Under the pieces are notes generated by a model. That model made no database searches. It worked only from the letters and a program-made list of their open reading frames with translations, and was not told the origin of the DNA. A program made the position numbers and the translations under genes. Shown here in pieces: positions 56,945 to 64,000 of a DNA stretch of 64,000 nt. Source of the DNA: Thecaphora thlaspeos (lineage: Eukaryota > Basidiomycota > Ustilaginomycetes > Urocystidales > Glomosporiaceae); assembly GCA_900291925.1 (NCBI GenBank), contig UWYS01000004.1, positions 558,001 through 622,000 on the forward strand, given 5' to 3'. How positions within the stretch are numbered: the first letter of the stretch is position 1; each line of letters starts with the position of its first letter.

Positions 56945-58906
56945 CTACTGGCTATCGTCCCCCTCTTTACTCGGCCGCTCGACCGACACCTTTGTACCGC
57001 GCACTTCGGTCATCCAGCTCGGCAGACCGGCCAACCTGATACCACTCTCCGTCTTCGCCGTCGACGCATCACCACCTTGCGTCTTTGCGCGATATGCCTT
57101 TCGTCGGTCCATCCCGGCTTCCACCAGCTTGCGAAGACCCGCCAGCACGTGCGTTCCCTCCAGACGTAGCTTGACTGTGCTCGTAGTCTCCGCCTCGGCT
57201 TGCGCTGACGATGCAGGGATCAGCGGAATGTTGTACGCAGCGTTGGCGGGAAATTCGAGATATAGCTGGAGGGCGGCCAACGTCGTCACGTAAAGGAGAA
57301 TCCATCAGGTCAGGGGGTAGTTCATCTGGCGCTCGCACCAGATCAAAGGCCGATGGACAGCAACTCACGTCGAAATCGATCCGCTCAAACTTGGGCAGGT
57401 CTTCGTCCTTGCCCTTGCGCTGGCCAAACAGGTCTCGGGCCTCGCGTTTACTCTCTGTCTTGACCGTGAGTCCATGTCGCACCTTCACCTTTTCCTCCAA
57501 CGGCGGCGGCGTTGCAGCCGGCGAGGCATTGCCCTTGCTCGACGCTCTCAACAGAGAGGAATGCGCGCGAATGATCCTGCTCTCGGACGTCGTCTTTGTG
57601 GTCGTCGAGGAGCCGCTCTCTTCGTCAGCATCTGGCGTGGGAGGAGGCGTTGGCAGTCGAACGCCGATCGAGTAGACGTCCTGTTCCCTCCGCCGCTTCA
57701 ACGGTGCGATCAAAGGTCCGTCTTCCGCACCCTCAGCCGAACGCATCTCTCGCGTCTTGCCGCCACCCGCGACGCCAACCGGGAAAGGCGCGCCGCCATT
57801 ACCCGACGACGTGCCCGCCTCACTGACCAGTACCTCCCTCAGCGCTAGCGGATCCTTGCCCCTGAGCTCGCCCAGCGTGCGTCGGTTCCCCGCCTTGTCC
57901 TCGCCCAACTCGTCGAGCTCCAACCTCTTTGCCTGCAGCGATCCAGGGGGCGGCCTGGGGTAGTTGATGGTCGCCGCACCTGCAGCCTGTGCTAGCGCGC
58001 TGAGGGCAATTTCTCGGTTCTCGTTGCCACGACCGAGCGTACCGGAGAGCAGGAGGAAGGGCGAGCGAGGGATGTGGAGGATGTGGAGCCCGGGGGCACA
58101 GATATCGGCGGGCGAGGGGGCCAGCACGACGCGGAGGTAGGTGAACTCGGACGTCCAAGCTGGAGCGACGCTGGCGGGCGGTGTAGCGTCTCGCCGGTCG
58201 TTGCTCGGATCGGCGATCTGGAGGAAGATGTGGTGCTCAAAGTAGTGGGCCAGCTCGGTGCTAAAGCGTTCCTGCAGCTGGAGGGGCGAGAGCCGGTCGA
58301 AGCCCCTGCCTTGCGAGTCTGGCAAAGCGCATACGTGAACGGCGCAGATAAGTGAAGAAAACGTCAGTGATCGAGCATCAAGCCATATTAGGTCAGGGTT
58401 CAGGAAGGCATCTGCTCACCTCTCTGATCATCGTCGTGGACGAGCTGAACGGCGGTCCAGTTCCTGCTGGTCCTCTTGTCGCGTCCGAAGAGGAGGTCGA
58501 CCTCTGCGACCATGCCGTAGCTCAGGCCATCTACCCAGTCAACAGTGATGATCCTCTCTACGGCTCTCGTCTTTGGAACCTTGGAATCGACCATGAGGGC
58601 ACCCCAGATGAGCTGGAGCGACTCTAGGGAGCGCGTCCTTCGTTCCTCGTTAAGGTCAAGTATGGCATGGTAGCGAAACATTGCCTCGCTGACATCTTGA
58701 ATCTTGTTGGTGGATGGCTGACGTCTGGATAGTTTGGGAGGAACGTGATAGGTTTTGGTGGACGAGAGCCACTGTAGCGTCAGACGGACTAGCTGTGACT
58801 TGTCGAGGCGGGAGAGAAGGCGGCGGAGCTGGGGCGAGTGCGGGACGAGTTGGGCATCGTGGTGGGAGGCAAGTGTTGAGCGTGAAGATGAGGCCTGGAC
58901 CAGCAT
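56945..58906 (-). CDS. CENP-N / Chl4-like inner kinetochore protein
   Basis: Component of the constitutive centromere-associated network that recognises CENP-A nucleosomes with CENP-L. Exons 58906-58420, 58318-57369 and 57265-56945 give 585 residues; joins read DDQRDSQGRGFDRL and ERIDFDLYLEFPAN. The N-terminal helical part (QLVRLTLQWLSS) leads to the CENP-N/Chl4 block VDWVDGLSYGMVAEVDLLFG then SRNWTAVQLV. The middle (LSPLQLQERFSTELAHYFEH, LRVVLAPSP, HILHIPRSPFLLLSGTLG) corresponds to the Chl4 core. After a disordered stretch the C-terminus has the strand VKLRLEGTHVLAGLRKLVEA, as in CENP-N. Start MLVQASSSR at 58906 is preferred; in-frame codons further up are His/Arg-rich and read through a 9-bp repeat. 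Kinetochore role is inferred from the family. Confidence 0.8.
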
Positions 58907-59334
58907 CTTTGGAGGTAGAGGAGGGGTTGTATTGTGGCGGCGATGGCAGCGATGGCGGCGATGGTGGTGATGGTGGACGAGGCGAGGTGTTGGCTGCCGG
59001 CGGGGAATGTTGCGCCAGGAGAGAGTGGAGGTTTCTTGATTCTTGTTTGGGCGCGAGCGGGTGAGCATGTCGGTCGTGAGGCGCGTCTCGTGTTCCAGTG
59101 GCCGCGCGCCGCCGCCGATCGGGGCGGGAGTTTGTGCCCGATGCCGCGCCTCTGCGGTGCGCTCGATCTCGGGCGGACAGGCTGCAGCAGGCCAAGAGCC
59201 ACCCAGCCCGAGCGCCCGCCCGCCCATGAGATGTTCGCATTTCCGATCCGGATCCACGCCTCCCCTCCTACCAACCATCCTCCCATCACCTCACCCCTCG
59301 CCACCATCCATTCCAGCCTTGAGAACCACAAAAC
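58907..59334. other. Divergent region, CENP-N-like / MIC19
   Basis: 428 bp between two start codons. It includes four imperfect copies of a 9-bp unit GGCGGCGAT at 58936-58971, close to the CENP-N-like start. The MIC19 side is C-rich. No gene seen. Confidence 0.6.
58936..58971. repeat. Four copies of a 9-bp GGCGGCGAT unit
   Basis: Units at 58936, 58945, 58954 and 58963, the second and fourth with single or double changes. They fall about 30 bp upstream of the CENP-N-like start codon. Confidence 0.85.
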
Positions 59335-60238
59335 ATGGGAGCAGCAGCATCCAAGCAGGACCCTTCGTCAGCGCCACCCAAGGCTGCCCCCAACCCGCCC
59401 CAAAAGGCCGCCGCCGACAACGACAAGCAGGCACACCTGCTCCAGGTAAGCAGCCTCGCTCGCTCTTCCACGCCCTTCGCCTCGAGAGTCGTCGCCTGTC
59501 ATTCCCCTCTCACTTTACTCGCGTATATACTGACCCCCCTCCCCGCGATGCGACCCATTCTCACCGCTCTCCGCGCGCGTGACACAGTTCGGCCGCTCGC
59601 TGCTCAACTCGATCGACAGGGTACACGTCGAAGGTCCAGACGCCGCACGACAGGCGACGCTAGACAGCTCGGTACAACAACGGATCAAGTCGGAGCTCGA
59701 CCGTCTGCGCAAGGAGGAGGCAGAAGTGCGCTCCCAGATCGAAAAGGCCATTGATAAGGAGAACCTCGAGCGCGAGTCGAAACACAAGGGCGCAGAGGGC
59801 AAAAACTCAAACGTCCTCAGGCAGGAGCTCGACGAGGTCAAGCGAAAGATCGAGAGGCACAGGCAGAAGTCCGACTTCTCCGCCTATGCCGGTGTAAAGG
59901 AGGCGCAGGAGGAGCTCGTAAAGTGCTACAAGTGAGTCTTTCGGTTGGCTGCATTCCTTCCTGCTTGCGTGATGATGGCCTCACGATGTCGACTGACCAC
60001 CACTCCTCCATGACTTCTAACCTCCCTCGCTCGCAAAGGTCACAACCGGAGCGAACGCTCGACTGCTGGAAGGAGGCCGAGAACTTCAAGGCTGCCGTCA
60101 CCAAGGCCGAAAAGGTGCGGAGAGCCAGGGCGCTCAAACGAGGCGAAAGGCATGCACCATCTCGCTGACTATTCACCCTTAATTTCTTTTGACCGTTGCT
60201 TGTCACACTTGCAGGAGTTTATCGCATCATTCAACTAG
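59335..60238 (+). CDS. MIC19: MICOS complex subunit Mic19 (CHCHD3-like)
   Basis: Peripheral inner-membrane protein that links Mic60 to crista junctions. Exons 59335-59445, 59588-59931, 60039-60114 and 60215-60238 give 184 residues. The last exon encodes only EFIASFN. The N-terminus MGAAASKQ is a strong N-myristoylation signal (Gly2, Ser6), matching the known lipidation of CHCHD3. The body is helical and charged (SVQQRIKSELDRLRKEEAEV, LRQELDEVKRKIERHRQKSD). The C-terminal CHCH unit has CYKSQPERTLDC, a CX10C spacing, followed by WKEAENFKAAV. Only these two cysteines are present, so it has a single disulfide pair like yeast Mic19 rather than a full double CX9C. NMT1, the enzyme for Gly2 modification, lies at 12.4-14.5 kb. 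Confidence 0.88.
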
Positions 60239-60510
60239 ACGCACGGACGGATGGACGATGTCTGGGCTGGGCAAATCTCCTCGCACCTTGTCGCTGCTTG
60301 ATGGACGCAATGATCCCCTTGAGAGGCGGCGGAAGTCCACCGCGAGACACCCCCGCGCCAGACTCTGCAATCGAAAGCAAACACCATTGATATGAGAGCA
60401 ACAACGCCCCTCTCGCTCGAGAGCAACTGATAGCACCCCAGAGTGACACATCGTCTCTATATCCAAGGGAGTCTGAACATCTACTACGAAGCGAAAGGTT
60501 CACAGGCTAC

Positions 60511-61796
60511 TCATGAGATCCACCTGGCGCGATACACGACCTCTGGCCTCTCGATCTCGTCTCTGCTCTGGACGATGCGGAGTTCGCGCTTCCTCATCCT
60601 ACTCACCCTCTCCTCGGCCGGATCTTGCGCGTCTGCCGTCGTTGAGCTTGGCTCCTGCACCTTTGTCTCTGCCTCTAGCCAGTCTGTTGTCTCCGACGTC
60701 CTCGCAAGGATACCCTGGAGCGAGGCGATTGCCAGTTCGGCCGCCCTTGCGATGGGCGTGAGCACCTTAGTGCCGTTGGCTGATCCGTCCGCTGCTTGGC
60801 CCTGCGCCGTCGCTGGTGACGCTGCACCTTGCGGCTTGAAGCGACCCAGCGTGAGGGCGGCGAAGAGGTCTCCTACGCCGGAAAAGTAGCCGTCAAGTTC
60901 TGGGAACTGGATCATCCAGATGTCAAGGTCGCCTGGGCCTTTTGGCGACGAGGATGACCGAGAGTCGTCCACCCTGTAGCTGGATCCGACCTGGAGCATA
61001 GCATTCTGGCCGTTGTCCAGCGTCGTTGTGGCACCGATCTGGGAGAGTTGCTCGTGCGGCAGCTCGACGGATGTGATGATGACGTGCGGTACCTTGTGCT
61101 CGTGGTGGAGCGTCCAGATGACCTGCTTGAGACTCTGAAGGTCGGTCACCTCGCGGTCGGTGAGCACCTGTGCCTCGAACTGGTTGGGCGTGATAATGGT
61201 GGCGTACGGTAGCATCTGCTTGTAGACGGGTAGGACCTCTGGAGCGACGTACATCCCCCTCCCCATGTCGCCCATGACGGGGTCGAGGAGGTAGATGACA
61301 CCGCCGTGCTCTTGGTCGCCGTGCAGCCGGGTCTGAGGGGCGGAACGGGATCGGAGTTTCTTGACGAGGTTGAGCACGCTGGTGACTACGGCGGCCGAGG
61401 GCATGTATCCAGTGAGCATGCGGCTGTAGCGCAGTAGGCCGTTCTGATCGAGGCCGTGGAAGAGCTGGTCGAGGTGGGAGGCGTCGAAGCGGAGGCCGCC
61501 CCAGCGTCCGTAGCCGGTGTGGTTGGAGAACTGGACGGTATTGGCGACGTCGACGTCCCAGCCGAGCAGCTGGAGCGGTAAGGTGGCCGCACGGTTGCCT
61601 GGATGCGAAAGCGGCGAGAGGGTCGTGGGGGCGACAAAAGGGAGATGTATGCGACGGTGGCTGGACAAGGTGAGCGTCTGGTGGTCGCTCTGCTGGCGCT
61701 GGTGTGGCACGGCGGGGATGACTCACCGACGTAACCGGAGACGACGTGGCTCTGTATACTGAGAATGCGGGTGGGGTCGGGTGTGTTTGCGGCCAT
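60511..61796 (-). CDS. Pyridoxal kinase (Bud16/PDXK family)
   Basis: Phosphorylates pyridoxal, pyridoxine and pyridoxamine in vitamin B6 salvage. Exons 61796-61727 (23 residues, MAANTPDPTRILSIQSHVVSGYV) and 61598-60511 give 385 residues. Motifs: ILSIQSHVVSGYVGNRAATLP, LLGWDVDVANTVQFSNHTGY, LTGYMPSAAVV, YLLDPVMGDMGRGMYV, ATIITPNQFEAQVLT, VIITSVELP, and the ATP/anion-hole loop FSGVGDLFAALTLG with the catalytic Asp in GVGD. A Ser/Lys insertion (RSSSSPKGPGD) precedes the last sheet, and a variable segment after FKPQG is Ala-rich. The MAANTPD start is in good position for the family. It is divergent from the RED-like gene, with 294 bp between starts. Confidence 0.93.
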
Positions 61797-62090
61797 GGTG
61801 TGAGGTGCGGGTGATGGACCAGAATAATATGGGGATGGGGTGGTGGGTGATGGAGAGAAGGCGCTTTTGCCCAAAGGTCGCAGAGATGACTAGAAAAAAG
61901 CAAGGAGCCCAGTTATAAGACTGGCGTCGCCTGGCGTCGCCTGCCCGCGCGTTTGCGCTGAACAAGTTACCGGCCCTTTTTCGTGCGGCAGCTTGCCTGG
62001 CGCTGCGCGTGTGGAGGAGCCAGCACAAGCGCAGGCCACAATCCACGACACCCTTCCCTTCTCGCCACCGTCCTCCACCCCTCGCCCACC

Positions 62091-63794
62091 ATGGACCAAC
62101 AGGCATTCCGACAAATCATATCCACACCCCGTCTGGGCTCCGGCTCGGCCCCGACCAACCGCGCCTTTGGTCTCACCAACAAACGATCCCGCCTCACTGC
62201 CGCCGCTGCCTCTTCCTCCTCGTCGACCGGCGGCACCACACCCTCGGACCTCAGGCCACGCAAAGTCGATCCAGAAAAGGCAAAGCATCCCTTTAAGCCC
62301 CGTGTCAACCCAGTCACCGGTGAAGCCTACGTAGACAGAGCCACCGCCCGTCGACAAGGGGCCGAGACCGAGTTTGCCGATGTCGAAAAGCTCCTCGCCC
62401 AGTTCGAGGCTAGAGCTGCCCAGCTCGAGACGGACGAGGAGAGGCAGGCGCTCAGGGAGCAGTTCAAGTATCTGGGCGGAGACGAAAAGCACACCGTCCT
62501 TGTCAAGGGACTCGACTTTGCCCTACTGGCACAGAACAAGGCTAGGTTGGAGGCCGAGGGAGTTCAGACGGGCGATCAAGATCTCGAAAAGGCTTTCGAG
62601 AGCGGCAAGAACGTCGACCCAAACATCCTCGCTCAGAAGGAGTCTGAAGGGTCTAACGAACAGGGATCGAAACGATCGAGGGAGACTATCATCGAATCGC
62701 TTAAAAAGAGAAGGATCGGCCAGTCGACCAGCTCGTCATCCTCGTCGGCCGCCGCCCTCAGCACCAAATTCAAACCGATAGGATTCAGGCCCATCGGCGC
62801 AGGCTCCTCTGCTTCGTCAACGACAACAACGGACGATCCAGACGTCAAGTACCTCAACGGAAAAAGGATGCGCAAGAAGAAGAAGAAGGACGACAGCAGC
62901 CAGCCGCCTGCCGCCGAGACGAGCTCTGGATCAAAGGTGATGCCTCCGCCGCCGTCGCCGATGGATCTTCCATCGTCCAACATGGTCAATTCAAACGCCG
63001 CCAGGGCCGTCAGAGCTGTACCCTCGGATGCAGCCAGCGCCGCTCTTCCGTCAGCGGCCGCAAATACGGAGCCAGAAGCATCAACAGCAACAGCAGCAAC
63101 CACAAAGCGCGACGCTCCGTCGCCCGTCCGTACAGTCAAGGCCTTAGAGACATCTACCGACAAATATCCGCTCTCCCCATCGAAGGACGCCACATCCAGC
63201 GAATCTCTAGTCGAGGCCCAACACACCGCCAAGCACGACGTAGAGGACGACGACGACGATGACGTCGACATTTTTGCCGACGCCGGCGGCTGGACTGGCT
63301 TGCCAGATAACGACAACGACAGCGACGACGACGACGACGCCGCCAAGCCCTCCATTCCTGTTTCTGTCCCCACACTTCCACCTTCTACGACACCAGGTCA
63401 AAAACGAGATTGGTTCTCCACCTCGACCGCCACCACCACCACCGACACTCCAGACGACACAACACCATCTTCCTCATCGCTCCCTCATCCACTCTCCATC
63501 GCACGACCTCACCATTCCCCTACATCTCCTACCTCCTCCACCCCCTCCTCGGAAACCGAAGAAGAGAAAAGGCCAAAGAGACTGGAAGGATTCAGCGATT
63601 CAACGCTTTCGTCTGATCTCACCAGGGCTCTATTACAGAGAGAGGTGGAAAGGGACGAAAAGAGGAAACTTAGAGAGGAAGGTTGGAAGAAAAAGAGAAA
63701 ACTCAAGACTAAGAAATTGGTGGATGGTCAAGAGCAGGAAGAGGAGCAGCAGCAGCAGCAGCAGCAGCAGGGACGGAAGAAGAGACAGGAATGA
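62091..63794 (+). CDS. RED/IK-like spliceosomal protein
   Basis: Partner of Smu1 in spliceosome activation (B-complex protein). Single exon, 567 residues. The RED-like N-terminal domain is visible: HPFKPRVNPVTGEAYVDRAT at about residues 66-85, then FKYLGGDEKHTVLVKGLDFA and LLAQNKARLEAEG. The usual YRDRAxER block is changed to YVDRATARRQGAETEF. After a basic run (ESLKKRRIG, GKRMRKKKKKDD) the protein is low-complexity: Ser/Ala/Thr, an Asp run near residue 390 (VEDDDDDDVDIFADAGGW, with a second run after it). A charged coiled-coil C-terminus (TRALLQREVERDEKRKLREE) ends in poly-Gln and a basic tail. The RE/RD repeats of animal RED are absent. ATG at 62091 follows CCACC, a good context. Confidence 0.82.
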   Translation: MDQQAFRQIISTPRLGSGSAPTNRAFGLTNKRSRLTAAAASSSSSTGGTTPSDLRPRKVDPEKAKHPFKPRVNPVTGEAYVDRATARRQGAETEFADVEKLLAQFEARAAQLETDEERQALREQFKYLGGDEKHTVLVKGLDFALLAQNKARLEAEGVQTGDQDLEKAFESGKNVDPNILAQKESEGSNEQGSKRSRETIIESLKKRRIGQSTSSSSSSAAALSTKFKPIGFRPIGAGSSASSTTTTDDPDVKYLNGKRMRKKKKKDDSSQPPAAETSSGSKVMPPPPSPMDLPSSNMVNSNAARAVRAVPSDAASAALPSAAANTEPEASTATAATTKRDAPSPVRTVKALETSTDKYPLSPSKDATSSESLVEAQHTAKHDVEDDDDDDVDIFADAGGWTGLPDNDNDSDDDDDAAKPSIPVSVPTLPPSTTPGQKRDWFSTSTATTTTDTPDDTTPSSSSLPHPLSIARPHHSPTSPTSSTPSSETEEEKRPKRLEGFSDSTLSSDLTRALLQREVERDEKRKLREEGWKKKRKLKTKKLVDGQEQEEEQQQQQQQQGRKKRQE

Positions 63795-64000
63795 TCAAGG
63801 TTGTCTTGTAGAGACAGGATCGAGAGGACGTTTTAAGCACGGAGGTAGAGAGGATGCGGGGGACGGAGATTGAAGCTGGCACGTCCTCTTCAAGATGACG
63901 GTCCAAAATAGCCCTCCTCGACGTCCAGCCGACTCGTCCCGTATCGCTACGTAATGCCAATCCACACATCTCCTGCTCTCTGACCTCATCAGAACCTCAC
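63795..64000. other. 3' flank of the RED-like gene to the window edge
   Basis: About 200 bp, presumed 3' untranslated or intergenic sequence. No gene start can be supported. Confidence 0.5.

Overview
This window is nuclear DNA of a basidiomycete fungus. Gene density is high (about 24 genes in 64 kb) and composition is GC-rich. Introns are short, mostly 60-140 nt, with GTGAGT/GTAAGT-like donors, CTGAC/CTAAC-like branch points and CAG acceptors. The proteins carry many Ser/Ala/Gln/Pro-rich low-complexity stretches. This style fits the smut lineage (Ustilaginomycotina), but the species cannot be fixed from sequence alone. All gene models below were spliced by hand; exon joins were checked by reading frame and, where possible, by family motifs.

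Layout: ALG2 (minus, cut by the left edge at its 3' end); a conserved fungal protein of unknown function with an in-frame TAG (plus); an RBM5/10-like G-patch splicing factor (minus); the RAM-pathway leucine-rich-repeat protein Sog2 (plus); N-myristoyltransferase (minus); the 60S assembly factor Nsa1/WDR74 (plus); a 1,328-residue Cep57/Ppc89-like coiled-coil protein (minus); a Gyp7-like TBC Rab-GAP (plus); NAD(P)HX epimerase (minus); the U3 snoRNP protein Pwp2 (minus); a Faf2/Ubx-type UBX protein (plus); the White-collar-2 type PAS/GATA factor (plus); 3-ketoacyl-CoA thiolase (plus); a Fyv7-like rRNA-processing protein (minus); eIF1 (plus); an aprataxin-like HIT protein (minus); an 11-helix membrane protein of unknown function (plus); succinyl-CoA:3-ketoacid CoA-transferase (plus); a membrane-anchored thioredoxin-fold protein lacking the CxxC (plus); ornithine/glutamate acetyltransferase ArgJ (minus); a CENP-N/Chl4-like kinetochore protein (minus); the MICOS subunit Mic19 (plus); pyridoxal kinase (minus); and a RED/IK-like spliceosomal protein (plus).

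These are housekeeping and signalling genes with no operon-like logic. Several share a theme: ribosome production and translation (NSA1, PWP2, FYV7-like, eIF1), splicing (RBM5-like, RED), mitochondrial metabolism (thiolase, SCOT, ArgJ, Mic19). N-myristoyltransferase and a predicted substrate, Mic19, both lie in the window. I found no transposon, CRISPR array, tRNA, rRNA or biosynthetic cluster.

The least explained element is a degenerate tandem array of about ten copies of a near-palindromic motif (core CTCGCGCGAG, same orientation, roughly every 60 bp) in the divergent promoter between PWP2 and the UBX gene (about 31.53-32.06 kb). Other points worth checking are the in-frame TAG in the second gene, an eight-residue insertion beside the ArgJ active site, an aprataxin zinc finger without its cysteines, a thioredoxin fold without catalytic cysteines, and a basic N-terminal extension on NAD(P)HX epimerase.
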